The notes under the pieces were generated by a model. That model did not search any database and was not told where the DNA came from. It saw nothing but the letters and a program-made list of their open reading frames with translations. A stretch of 64,000 bases of DNA, from contig KN832888.1 in the NCBI GenBank assembly GCA_000827325.1, positions 100,069 through 164,068 of the forward strand. Reading direction: 5' to 3'. The position numbers were made by a program, and so were the translations under genes. This document shows, piece after piece, positions 53,360 to 64,000 of this stretch. Numbering within the stretch: the stretch's first letter is position 1; each line of letters begins with the position of its first letter. The stretch comes from Oidiodendron maius Zn (Eukaryota; Ascomycota; Leotiomycetes; Myxotrichaceae).

Positions 53360-56115
53360 CTACATAACCATGCACTCCCTGTCTGGAATGTCCTTGCCCT
53401 TTCCTTTATCGAAATGATGACCGTGCGAATTCCCCGATTTCTCTCCTGGTTCCTTGCCCTTATCTCGCTTTCTGCCGAGTCTACTGCGTGCTCGGTCTGA
53501 TGTTGCTTCCTGTAATTTTGGTGTAGGATCTTCTGTAGTCGTGACAAGCATATATCTCGTGTCTGTTGCGCCATCCGTACTGGTAATCGTGGCATTAGAA
53601 GGTGCCGAACTTTTGGGTGGTTCTAGTTTGGGCTCCAGTTTGTTTAGCTGTTCCTTGCTCCGTGCCGTCATTCGGGAAAACGTCGCGCTTATCCGTTTCT
53701 CTCCCGATGAGCTCACTGGCCTACTTCTGCTTCCTGATCTTGCAAATCTTGAGGCTGCTCTGGAAAGTCTCTGGGCAGTTGTCTCTTCGACTGGAGTGGC
53801 CGGAGTAGATGAAATTTCGGGTAGGGGAATACTAGCCGTAGTACTTGCGACCGTACTGCCCGTGTATGCGAGGCTCCCTCGACGATCTTCGGGTAAGTTG
53901 ATGCTGCGCCTAGGCGTTTCGACTTCTACCGAGAGCCTGTAAGCAGGCGTAGACTGCCCTGTGGCAGTGGCAGAATTACCAGCTTCCGGCTTGCTGTTGG
54001 GTAGGGGAGATTCGGAGACTTTTATATCAATACCGGAGTCGTACGAGGGAGGATAAGAATCTGCGTCGTTGGCAAGGTATATGCCATACATATTGGTGGG
54101 CTGGACTTGATAAAACAATAGGTAGGGCATCTCATCCCTCAAAGCTTGCTCAATATCCACATACTGTACGCGCTCAGACTGGGCAAGGTCATCATGTCTA
54201 ACCCAGCGGTCAACAGGATAATGTGGGGGTTGACTACTGCTGCTGAGCCTTCGAGTCGAATTACAGTCTCCGTCCGCCACCTCTGATGCTGCTCTGACGA
54301 AAGAGACGTAGTGCCCAGAATGAAGAGAATTGCCACGGTGGCAGATGACGGACTGTAGCGAAAGCTTGAAATTACCCATTAAAGGCCCTTCATCGTCTCT
54401 CTCTTCGTCATCGATGAAATGTGGTAGCCGTATATCCAGCGGAATGTCGATGAACGTGTTTTCTCTGGTGGCATGACCATCTGCAGACATTGCATAGCGT
54501 TTCAAACAGATCCCAAGCACTGGCTGAGTTTGTGAGAAGTGCGCAGCGACCTCTGCATCATTTACAGGCGAGCTTTTGGTATACCACGCTGTATAGCCAA
54601 TTAGCACAGGATTCTCGAGTGACAACGGGAAAATGGCTCAACGTGGAATTTAATGGAGACGAACGTATTAGATTGAAGAATTGCCAGGCCGGCATCAGCA
54701 CTTCCTTCCTTATTGACCCTTTGCGGATCGAATATTGTGGGCTCTTGGCGTCTGGGTCGGATAATGCCTCCCCTTTTTCATCCTCCCTTACAAGCCGGTG
54801 TCTTATGATACTGGACGTACGAGTCCGACCAGTTGTTGGGGTGAGAGGTGTCCCGGACTCATGTGGTGGTACGGGGGAGTCTTGAGACGGCCAGGTAACG
54901 TCCGTGATTTCTACATGTTGCGCACCAAATTTTTCTGTGGAAGGAGAAGAGCCAGACCGGATCGATGAGAGCGTGTTGGAGCGCTCAAGGCGCCGAACGA
55001 CTTCTACCCGGTTGTTGAAGAAATTTTCAAGGCAGTCCTCCAGTTGTATGGACCGGCCATTACCAGGGTCTGGGGGGACAGCGACCTCTAGCAGACGCTC
55101 GTGGATAAATTTGTGATCATCTCCGTCATCCTCAGTTCCAGTATGATATATGTCCATCTTCAGTGTGAGAAGTGGTAGCTCAAGCTTTTCGGTGATAAAA
55201 CTGAAAGCTTCTGATGTGTCCTGCTGCTCTAGCTTCCCAGCGTCCTCCCACCCACAAGCCGCAAGAGCATCTTGCAAGTGCGCGGTCTGCAATATCTGTT
55301 AGCACTAACGTGATATAGGAGGAATTAACGCACAATGTCCGTCTGAATAAGCTTTCCGGTTCTCAGCATATTGACCCACAGCCTTATTAATGTTGACAAG
55401 CGTCTTCGCGGCTCGTCGTCGAATATGGTATAGAGAATAGGCTCGAAGCTCCCAAGCCGTGCAAACATCGCAAACAGAAGCGCGTCCAAGTAGCATGTCA
55501 CACCCTGCCGATTTTCTGCTCCTCTCATATGAATTGCAGGATCGTACGGCTTTATCACTCCTTCAACGGATTCCTGAAATAAAAGGACCATCTCCAAGGC
55601 CAGATCAACGTCGCCGTCAGCATGCTTTGACAGCAGTGCGTAGCTAATCTGATCGTCATCTATGTCCATGTACCCTCGATCCTGCAATCGCTGCTTAATC
55701 GTGTGTATCTTCAAGAGAGTTAGCACAGCACGGAGATAATGGGTGGAAGGCCACACTTTGATATCTTGCTCTTTATTCAGCTTCCTTTGGGGGTCAGAGT
55801 TAAACAACGGACTTATCCCTTCACCTGATAATGGGCGAGTCTGCAAGAGGAGAGGTCGAGAGTTAGTATCGCATGAATGTAGAGATTGGTACTTGGATAT
55901 AAGGGAGGGGTACTCTACGCCACCCCCAAACCCCGCCGACAGAGCATATGGATCGCGAATGGAAATGAAGCATTCGCAGGCGTAGAAGAGTAACGATGGG
56001 CCCGTAAGGGCTTCAGAGAACGTACCTTCTTATCTGTTGACTTATCCCGCGACTTCTGACGCCTGTGGGGTCCTCCACCCTTCTCTCTGCGACTGAGCAA
56101 TCGGTTGATATTCAT
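53360..56115 (-). CDS. Ubiquitin-specific protease (C19 deubiquitinase)
   Basis: Four exons (complement), 56115-56026, 55840-55334, 55286-54665 and 54588-53360, give 815 residues. The basic N-terminus (MNINRLLSRREKGGG) is followed by the Cys box NRQGVTCYLDALLFAMF (catalytic Cys about residue 146) and, after a long insertion, PVLGICLKRYAM and the His box GNSLHSGHYVSFVRA (catalytic His about 499). A WVRHDDLAQSERV block (aspartate-containing) and EMPYLLFYQVQP close the fold. It removes ubiquitin from proteins. The C-terminal 250 residues are Ser/Thr/Pro- and charge-rich, probably disordered. It is divergent from the uL5m gene, with a Copia element between their starts. Confidence 0.88.
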
Positions 56116-56532
56116 GTTGCCTTGTGTGGCCGACCTAGCCTGCGCTCACGGAGAGACTCTGGAGGCGTCGAGGTCTCGGAGCGATATCGTATGTTGGTGC
56201 TGCCCTGCCCTCTGGCGCCTCGTCTGCAATGTTGTCGCAATCGATATGGCAGGAGCTACAGCACCCCAGCTTCTCCAGGCGGTCTGCTATCGCGGAGGAC
56301 GAAGCTGAAGGCGGAGATCCCCAGAGAGCCAGGACGATAGCCCAAGGGCGCACCTGAAGGTAGCAATTGCCAGCTGCGTAATTGTCCGCGTTACCGTGTT
56401 CAGTCCTCATGCCTTCCTTAGCTGCCTCAAGCGGCCATGTTGTAGGCTGTAGGCAAAACGTGGAATACACCCATGACGCTGTGCCGTCCCCGGTGGCTGC
56501 CTTAGCCGATCATCAGGTATCAATATTTTTTC
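56116..56532. promoter_or_regulatory. Left part of the split divergent promoter
   Basis: Before the Copia insertion this stretch plus 61782-61852 would have formed a bidirectional promoter of about 490 bp between the deubiquitinase and uL5m genes. No specific motif is assigned. Confidence 0.5.
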
Positions 56533-56537
56533 CCTCC

Positions 56538-56785
56538 TGTCAGGTTTACGAGCAATGCAGCGCTAAACTTAATACGGCTACAACTACAACGTATCGGTAA
56601 TATCCTCTACAGGTTATACTGGCAGAACAATGAACCGTAAAAGGGCACGTAAATAGGGCTGTAAAGGGTGTGTAAGTGCTTCAATTAATTAAGGATATAA
56701 CCCTCTGGCTTAGGGGTTTATATGCTTCTAGGGTTGGGCTTCAATCCACCGGATTGGGTATCAATTATATAAGCAAACTCTGACA
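56538..56785 (-). repeat. 3' LTR of the Copia element
   Basis: Same 248 bp as 61529-61776 except two G/A differences, at 56550 (G, versus A at 61541) and 56672 (G, versus A at 61663). Both are transitions. Confidence 0.93.
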
Positions 56786-56984
56786 CTCCCCCTTGCGTTA
56801 TAATCCGAAGCCTCAACCTTGAGCTCTGTATTTCACTGATATCTAGGCCTCATTAACTCCCGTAACGGCCCGTAAGCTTATAGCTACGGCCGTAGCCTGC
56901 TTACGTCTCCCTTATAGGAAGTTCAGCAGCTCTACATACCTGAAAGGGTCTGTATTACGGTACAAGAGTGCCCCTGATACAACT

Positions 56985-59900
56985 CTAGGCTCTTCTCATG
57001 CCTAGGGTTTGCATATGCCTCTGCATTGCTTCAACTGGCAGTTGCTTAGTGAGTATATCGGCTGGCTGATCCGAGCCAGGGATATGTTCGACTTTGAGTC
57101 TATTTTGAGCAATCAAATCGTTCCGTATAAACATATAACGGATGTCTATATGCTTTGATTTTGCATGATATTTCAGGTCGTAAACCAGTGACACTGCTCC
57201 TAAGTTATCACAGCGGAGCGTAGGTGGCTCTGTAACATGGTCGTTAAGAGCCGTAATAAGCTTTTCAAGCCATGCTGCTTCTTTTGCGGCTTCACTAGCA
57301 GCCATAAACTCAGCCTCCATTAAGCTTAAGGCTGTAGACCGCTGGCGTTATAATGCCCATGATATCGCTCCCCCTGCCCTGGTGACAACCCAGCCTTGAA
57401 AGGATATACGATCACTTTCGGAGCCCCAGGTCGCATCAGAATACAGGTCGTAAGGGTTAGGTCTCTTGCCTGTAAACTGATATCTGATCCCTAGGTTTCA
57501 GGTGCCATTGAGGTAGCGAAGGGCCTGCTTCACAAGCCGTAAGTGATCAATCCAAGGGTTCTGCATGTGCCTAGCTAGCTGTCCAACTGGATACGACAGA
57601 TCAGGACAAGTGCAATTCGTCAGATAAAGCAAGCAACCAACAGCCTGCCTGTAGACTGTTGTTTCAACAGGCTGCAGCGGTTGGTTTCGGTTTATAGGAT
57701 GAATATCCAGCTCGAGCTTTAGGACTGTATTGGCTGGAATCGGCAAGTGTATAGGATTAGATTTATCGAGCTTAAATCGTTCCAGGAGTCTTGTAATATA
57801 GGCTGTTTGATAAATGATCAAGGTCTTAGCTACTTGATCCCTTGTAATTTAAAAGCCGACAAATGTTGTAACTGGTCCTAGATCCTTACACTTCCACTTA
57901 GCTGCAATTTACTACTTTACAGCCGCAATATCGTCCGGACGGCCTGCAATTAGCATATCATCCACATAAAGTAATATATACACTCTATTACAGATAAAGA
58001 GATTCGGATCTGCATCCGTAAGATTAAATCCTAAGCTCTAGAAGAATGAATTGACTTCCTGAAACCACTCCCTAGGAGCTTGTTTCAATCCGTAAAGAGA
58101 TTTTAAGAGCCGTAAACAGGTTCCAGGCTCAATATCAGGGTATAACAACTCAAAATACTCCGGTAACTCCATATAAACTTCCTCCTTTAAGGCAGGATTC
58201 AAGAATACAGTATCAATATCAATATAATCTGCTTCAAGGTCTAGTTCCATAATAATGACAAGAAGGACCCGCAACATATTAAACTTAGCAACAGATACAA
58301 AGGTGGCAAAGTAATCAAGACCATACTATTGTTCAAAGCCCTTAATTACAACCCTAGCCTTACGTCTAGCCAGGTCGCCTTTAGCATCTAGTTTCTTCTA
58401 TAAAACCCACCTACATTGGATTACCCTTCGGCCCTTAGGGACCAGAACGATCAAGAAGGTACATGTATTCTTCAGGGACTGAAGTTCACTTAATAGCGCT
58501 TTCTTCCATACAGGAGCGTCCTCCTTTATAGCCTCCTCGAGCGAAACAGACTCAAAGGGTACAGCAGGGACCTCAATTGAACTAGAATCACCCTCAATAT
58601 AGACAGCCTATAGCTCTGTAACAAGCCGTGCCACAGATTCAGTAAAAACAGTCAGCTTAGGCACCCTGCCGGACCATGTTTGCTTAAAGATAGCTGCTGA
58701 GTTCAGACCTTTAGTCCGTAACTCCCTATCATGAGAAGGGGCGGGTAAAACACCTCTGCTAGAGAGATCAGGAAACGCTTTTACAGCTTCACCACTGACT
58801 CTAGGTACAGGTAAAGCTCCTCTACTACCGTGTGCAGGCTCAACAGCCTCACCTCTTGTACTATCTGCCTCTACAAACCTAACCGTCTTTTGTACGGGTA
58901 GATTACAGCCAGAATACTCAGCACTTACACTGTTTCCAGGAGTCTAAGCCTCTCGAATCTGCTTCTCAGATAAGATACAGTCTGTAATAGCAGCTTTCGT
59001 CCGTAAATCAGTCCTAGACGTATCAGCAGGATACTCTAGCAGCTATAAATTAGCTCCAGACGCTCCTGTTCTGAGCTCTAGCAGCTGCAGGGTATCCGTA
59101 GGTACTAGTACAGGCTTCCTAGATAACAGTCGACCGTTAGCATCTTCAGCTATAATAGGGAACTTGAACTCATAGAATTCAACGTCTACAGAGACCTCTT
59201 CTTTCAGGGTCTCTAGGTTCAAGAACCTCCAGATCTTATTGCCTTTTAGGCCGACAAACACATACTCTCCTCATGTTCTAGGATCCCACTTCCTGGGTAT
59301 CCGTTCAAGCGAATTTAGGGGGTATACTACATATCCCCAGGTCCGTAAGACGCTCAGATTCGGCTTCAGGCCAGTAAACGCCTGCAGTGGCGTACATGCA
59401 TCTGTAGAGTCACCCTAGGGAAGGGCAGTCGTCAGCAGTCGATTCTTCAAATAGACTGCATGCTCTGTTACAAGGCACCAGAGCTGTAAGGGAGCCTTTA
59501 CCCTATATAGGATCGACCTGGCTGTCTTGTTGACCACTGCCATGGCCCTTTCGATCACTCCGTTCAGGGAGTGTTTATATACTAGGGACGGCTCGAATAT
59601 AATATGCTTATTGTTTAGATAGCCTTGAAATTCAGATCCAAACTCTCCTTTACCATTATCGGCCCATACGTATACCACGTTACAGCCGGTTTCATGTTCT
59701 AATTCATTGACTAGTTGCTTAAAGACAGGGATACAGTCCTATACGGATTTGCTCTTAAGGTAACGGATCCAGGTACACCTAGTTGCATCATCCGTAACCA
59801 GTAAGAAGTATCGATATCCTCGGATGCTCTCATCCTGTATTCCGGATATATCACAGTGTAATCACACTAGCTTACCTATAGCGCGAGTATCAGTCTTCTT

Positions 59901-61505
59901 ATTAAAGGATTCCTTCATACGGCCAGCTAAGCAGCTTTCACATGCCGTATCACCTGCAATTTGATCTGCTGCAGTCAATTTACAGAAGGATATCCCATCT
60001 GCATGCTCCGGCATCTTTTCTACAGTCCGATAATTCGGATAACCGAGACGATTATACCAAAGCTCTCGTAGCGACTGTATTACAGGCAGGATTCCAGAGC
60101 CTACATCTATAGACGACAGCGTTGAGGTTGTTGCCATTGCTGAATCGGTCCGTAAATCAATATAATATAGTCCTAGCTTCCCGAAGCCTAAAAATACTGT
60201 ATTTAATCCATAGGTTGCTCGTAAATTGCAGTTCTTAAAGGTTACTGCAATACCCTCATCATTAAGCATTACAGTTAAGACTAGCCGGCAGCTGAATTCT
60301 GGTGTAAACCACACATTCTGTAGGATATACGGCCCGTAGATCGTCTACAGCTCAATGTCTCCTAAACCAAGAGCCTCAAATGCCGTATTATCTGCTGTCC
60401 TCACTATCCGTAGGGTTGCCTATCGCTTCAGGGCTGTAAAATCACCCGTAAATCCACTAAAATAACGCGTTACGCCCGAATCCACTACCCAGGATCCATT
60501 TAAGTTGGTTATACAGGCGTATTCATTATCAGTCAGATAGAGGGAACAATCTGGCTCTGTTTGATTGAAATAAAAGACATAAGAGACTATATTTACATGC
60601 TCTTCTCCCTGGTTATTAAGAGCCTCTTTTGCCTTCTTGTATTTGAAGCAATCGCGTTGCAGATGTCCCTACTTATCATAGAAGAAGCAGGTGTCCTTGT
60701 TGCCTTATGAATGACCTCCTCTTCCACCCTTTTGTATTCCTCTTCCATAGCCACGCCTGCAGCCTCTTGCAGATCCTCTACAGCCACCTCTTGTATTGTT
60801 ATAGCCTATAGGACGCTAGGATCCAGAATTCGGCCCTAAATTAGCTAAGGCAGCTGTAGCTCCAGCTACAGCCGATCCTGGAGTACCCGTAACAGGTTTT
60901 TCGTAAGATTATAGGGTCGTGATAATAGCTGCAAGGTCCAAATTGTCTTGCAAGCAGAACTGTCTGGCTTGCCTCCAGTCTCCTTCATCCGGGATCGCGG
61001 ATATTATCCTCCACATCATATCATTCTCATTAATTGCACGCTCTATATTGACTAATTAAGCTCTAAACTCTTCTAGTCGAGCTTGAAAGGTTCGAATTGA
61101 TTCGGTTTGAGGGTTCCAAGCAGCTTGGTTGAATTGAGAGTATAGATTAGCCTGGTACACCCTGCTTGTAGCTCGATCCTCCTTAGTTAGTTCAGCCCAC
61201 ATTATATTGGCGTCCTCCTCATTAATACCATCCGTAATACAAGGCTGGAACGGTACGCTGACTGAGCTGCTAATCAGCTGTATAGCCTTTCGATTGCGAT
61301 CATCCCAGTCTCGGCGCCCTGCACCAGCACCAGCAGGTCTAATTTCAGTACCATCAACGATAGACCAGGCTCCTACCACTACTAGGGCAGTGCGGCAGGT
61401 CGTTGCAAAGGCTGTATAGTTATCACCTGTGAATATGGCGATGCGACCGTATTTCGAAGCGTAATACTGGTTGCTATCCGTAAGAGGGGTTGTAGTTGAA
61501 GCCAT
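56985..61505 (-). pseudogene. Copia gag-pol, broken by stops
   Basis: The frame starts at an ATG (61505) just inside the 5' LTR with a gag-like MASTTTPLTDSNQYYASKYG. In order follow a protease (WVVDSGVTRYFSG), a GAG-pre-integrase block (LWYNRLGYPNYRTVEKM with C-x2-C), an integrase core (ADNGKGEFGSEF, GVIERAM), a reverse transcriptase with YVDDM at 57968-57954, and RNase H (HIDIRYMFIR, DILTK) ending at 56985. At least fifteen in-frame stops interrupt it. Nearly all fall where glutamine is expected (CAA/CAG to TAA/TAG), plus an apparent TGG-to-TGA near 59268 and CGA-to-TGA near 59866. No functional product is possible from this copy. Confidence 0.88.
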
Positions 61506-61528
61506 GTTAAAGAGCCAGGCTCATAACC

Positions 61529-61776
61529 TGTCAGGTTTACAAGCAATGCAGCGCTAAACTTAATACGGCTACAACTACAACGTATCGGTAATATCCTCTA
61601 CAGGTTATACTGGCAGAACAATGAACCGTAAAAGGGCACGTAAATAGGGCTGTAAAGGGTGTATAAGTGCTTCAATTAATTAAGGATATAACCCTCTGGC
61701 TTAGGGGTTTATATGCTTCTAGGGTTGGGCTTCAATCCACCGGATTGGGTATCAATTATATAAGCAAACTCTGACA
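61529..61776 (-). repeat. 5' LTR of the Copia element
   Basis: Matches the other LTR at 246 of 248 positions by eye. Its outer edge lies 76 bp upstream of the uL5m start codon on the opposite strand. Confidence 0.93.
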
Positions 61777-61852
61777 CCTCCGACAGGGACGAGAGCGAGA
61801 ATGGAGTCGGGAGAGGCAGACGTCAAGCCGACAACCAACATCACCATCAAGC

Positions 61853-63086
61853 ATGGCGTCACGAGAGTTGCCGTGGGCTCTATCTCGGCTTACCGCGAGG
61901 TGTCCGCGGCGAGTCGCCAATACAACAGCGCTCAGCGGCCGGCGATTTGCTTCCAGCGAGGCCTCGAACGCACCATATGTAGTAACAGATCTCGAGGAGC
62001 TGGAGCCACAGTCTTCCTTCGCTGCTACAAACTACTCCACACAGAAGATCGAGGCGTTTGATCCCGCAAAGAGGGCGAAAGGGAGGAAAAGGGAGCTCCC
62101 ACCTAGTCGGTACGTTACCAATGGTTGTGAACGTGTGGTCACTCATGCTCCTTCTGCTAAATTTCTGCCAGCTACCAATTTCGATCTCCGAGATTCTATC
62201 GAGGACCTCTCCATCCCCACCAACCACCGCCAGCCTCTGATCCTTCGTCCCGGGTCTTTGTGCCTGGGCCCTTCTCGCGGACGCGTCTCGAACAGACGTA
62301 CCAGTCAACAATTGCCCCCGATCTCATGACTTTGGTGTACGTCCATAAGCCACCGGGAACGGTTCAGGAGCAGAAAGCGGATCGTCTGCGGACATGGGAC
62401 GACTCATCACCATACCACAAGGGCCGGCCGAAGCGTGGGCCCCGGGGGCCTGGAGATAGGCTGCGAGTCATTGAAAAAGACTTTAACTGGCGTGACATCC
62501 CCGAGATAAAAGAAGTGACGGTGCATAGCATGGTCAAACGCGCGGCCGAGGACTCAGCCTATCTGCACGTGGCAGGAATGATGCTCCAGGCGATTACTGG
62601 CGTGAGGCCGCAGGTCCACAAGGTGAAGCACAGTCTTTCAGAATTCGGCATCCGAAAGGCTCAGGCCATTTCTCTCACCTGCACCATGCGCGGAGATCAA
62701 GCGTATGACTTTGTGGATAGGTGTATAAATCTCGTCTTCCCAAAAATGAAGGACTGGTCTGGGATTCAAGGTGAGGCTCCTGGTGCGATGGCCTTAGGTT
62801 TTGCGGTTGCTGATATACTGCAGGGTCTACTGGCGACAGTTCGGGTAATCTATCCTTCGGTTTCGACAAGGAGGCAGCAATTTTATTTCCAGAGGTTGAA
62901 GTCAATTATGATGTAAGCTTGCTGGCCTACTCTTGTGGCCGTTGATTCTAACACGTCTAGATGTACCCCCCACACATGATCACCGGTTTCCATGTCACAG
63001 TAAAAACATCCGCAACTTCCGATCGACACGCCCGACTTCTGCTTGGGGCATTGGGTATGCCATTCACTGGCAAGCTTGTCGACTAG
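61853..63086 (+). CDS. Mitochondrial ribosomal protein uL5m (MRPL7 type)
   Basis: Four exons, 61853-62109, 62172-62770, 62824-62912 and 62961-63086, give 356 residues. The Arg/Ser/Ala-rich N-terminus (MASRELPWALSRLTARCPRR) is a mitochondrial targeting sequence. The core has the uL5 signatures: KEVTVHSMVKRAAEDSAYL, a following MMLQAITGVRPQVHKVKHS, and across introns 2-3 GIQGSTGDSSGNLSFGFDKE, LFPEVEVNYDMYPPHMI and ATSDRHARLLLGALGMPF. The protein binds 5S-like or 21S rRNA region of the large mitoribosomal subunit and is needed for mitochondrial translation. The coding region is intact, but a Copia LTR has moved in just upstream. Confidence 0.92.
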
Positions 63087-63425
63087 AAGCGTATAAGAGA
63101 TAGAATTCTGTAAATATATGTATACTAGATACAGTACAATGGAGAGCATTGCAGACGGCATGTCCATCCTCACTCGGGATGGTTCTTCATTGGCTCGCGA
63201 TTTCACACACATAGGGGAAGATAGAAGAAAAGATACAGTAGAAATATCTCTACATGACCAAAATGGATAATACAATGTAGCTCTTTATTCTTCCCATGTA
63301 CAGTTATCTACCCTGTTTGATTTTAATTGCTCGTTATCCATTTTTGACAACCGTGATCTATCCAATTATTTAAAGCCCACCGGCACCCAACGCCATTACA
63401 ATGCATGACCCTTCATAATGCCCAT
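63087..63425. other. Convergent 3' region
   Basis: 339 bp between the uL5m stop and the Fes1 stop. No gene seen. AT-rich. Confidence 0.45.
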
Positions 63426-64000
63426 CTATGCACCCTGCGGAGCCTCCTTCGCAGACTCCTTCAAGCCATCGATCAACGCATCACAGGCATCCATGTCGCT
63501 CGCATCGACGCTCCCCGTCTGCCGCCCCAGCTTCTCCAGCTCGCCCGTCAGGACGTCCATGGCTGGCTGGTAATTCCGACAAGCGGAGCTTAAGGCGTAG
63601 ACGGCCTTCCGTCGGGCTTGCTTCTCCTCCTGCGGGTCGAGAGCCATGCGCGCCAGCGGCGGGATGCCGTTCATGGCCAGCAGGCGCTCTTGGCTCGGTT
63701 CGTTGTTCTGAACGGCGGTGCCTATGCACCACGCGGCCATCTTGCGCATGTCGGGGTCGGCGTGGGCGAGGCAGCCCAGCAAGGGCGTCCAGAGGCCGAG
63801 CGGGGCCATGTTGTTGGCGTTATCGAGATTCTCGACGAGCTGTTCGAAATTGTCAAAGGCGATAAGCTTGTCGTCCAGTGACACCTCCACGTCCTCTGAG
63901 GTGATGGCGGCCATGGAGAGGTTCATCAGTTCGGCGTCGCTAGGCCCGCCGAGGAGGGAATTGAGGGCGGCCGAGTCGAGGGCTCGCGCGGTGTGAGGAG
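63426..64000 (-). CDS. fes1: Hsp70 nucleotide-exchange factor Fes1, C-terminal part
   Basis: The frame runs in from the right edge and ends at 63426 (191 visible residues). It contains the Fes1 armadillo-type repeats: RALDSAALNSLLGGPSDAEL, DKLIAFDNFEQLVENLDNAN, MAPLGLWTPLLGCL, MRKMAAWCIGTAVQNN and ARRKAVYALSSACRNY. Fes1 is cytosolic and promotes ADP release from Hsp70, feeding misfolded proteins to degradation. About 40 N-terminal residues are outside the window. The strong GC-rich coding composition contrasts with the repeat-rich left end of the window. Confidence 0.92.
   Translation of the reverse strand, partial: PHTARALDSAALNSLLGGPSDAELMNLSMAAITSEDVEVSLDDKLIAFDNFEQLVENLDNANNMAPLGLWTPLLGCLAHADPDMRKMAAWCIGTAVQNNEPSQERLLAMNGIPPLARMALDPQEEKQARRKAVYALSSACRNYQPAMDVLTGELEKLGRQTGSVDASDMDACDALIDGLKESAKEAPQGA

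Larger units (their letters stand above)
56538..61776 (-). mobile_element. Ty1/copia LTR retrotransposon, structurally complete, coding dead
   Basis: 5,239 bp bounded by two 248-bp direct LTRs beginning TGTCAG and ending CTGACA, and flanked by an identical 5-bp target duplication, CCTCC (56533-56537 and 61777-61781). Coding runs leftward. The order protease, integrase, reverse transcriptase, RNase H identifies Copia. A purine tract (complement AAGGGGGAG, 56794-56786) abuts the 3' LTR. The primer-binding site next to the 5' LTR (61518-61528, plus strand GGCTCATAACC) equals the anticodon arm of initiator tRNA-Met, i.e. half-tRNA priming. The polyprotein is interrupted by many stops. Confidence 0.93.

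Noticed and set aside
56538-61776. Glutamine stops in the Copia element as evidence of a reassigned genetic code
   Set aside because: All host genes in the window use TAA/TAG/TGA as normal stops and have CAA/CAG glutamines; C-to-T decay explains the pattern.
1-64000. CRISPR arrays, bacterial operons or prophage
   Set aside because: No regularly spaced short repeats; introns and fungal protein families show this is eukaryotic DNA.

Overview
The window is filamentous-ascomycete DNA (Pezizomycotina, most like Eurotiomycetes). Genes have short GT-AG introns (about 45-135 bp). Products are typically fungal: Zn2Cys6 regulators, an RTA1-like protein, a Fet4-type iron permease, a NACHT-ankyrin protein, an Rds1-like ferritin-fold protein. 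Transposons carry stop codons that look like C-to-T (RIP-type) decay. Exon boundaries were assigned by eye from frame, splice consensus and family resemblance. No database search was possible.

Layout. 1-15 kb is repeat-rich: the end of a Mutator-like transposase, two short inverted-repeat elements (413-858 and a TA-flanked 978-1418), an Rds1-like gene, a decayed telomere-linked RecQ-helicase-type gene (5.4-6.9 kb), a Zn2Cys6 regulator beside an RTA1 gene (7.5-11.3 kb), a dead pogo/Fot1 element (12.3-14.0 kb) and an unrecognised two-exon membrane-protein gene. 15-43 kb is accessory: a glycosyltransferase convergent with an amino-acid permease, a NACHT-ankyrin gene, an alginate-lyase-family gene followed by a sugar porter, an iron/zinc permease, a secreted beta-lactamase-like hydrolase and a TPR protein. 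44-53 kb holds a membrane dipeptidase, an FAD amine oxidase, a second Zn2Cys6 regulator and an acyltransferase. 53-64 kb looks like core genome: a deubiquitinase, mitochondrial ribosomal protein uL5m and Fes1. A Copia retrotransposon (56538-61776) with 248-bp LTRs and a perfect CCTCC target duplication splits the divergent promoter of the first two.

The most unusual signal is in the regulator at 7515-9454. The canonical Zn2Cys6 finger is restored only if two consensus introns flank a two-nucleotide exon (GA, 9281-9280). The neighbouring RTA1 gene is also intron-dense, with exons of 19, 23, 39 and 57 nt. Other points of note are the lyase/sugar-porter pair, a NACHT Walker B variant, and a Copia element whose body is full of stops at apparent glutamine codons although its LTRs differ at only two positions and its primer site matches the anticodon arm of initiator tRNA.
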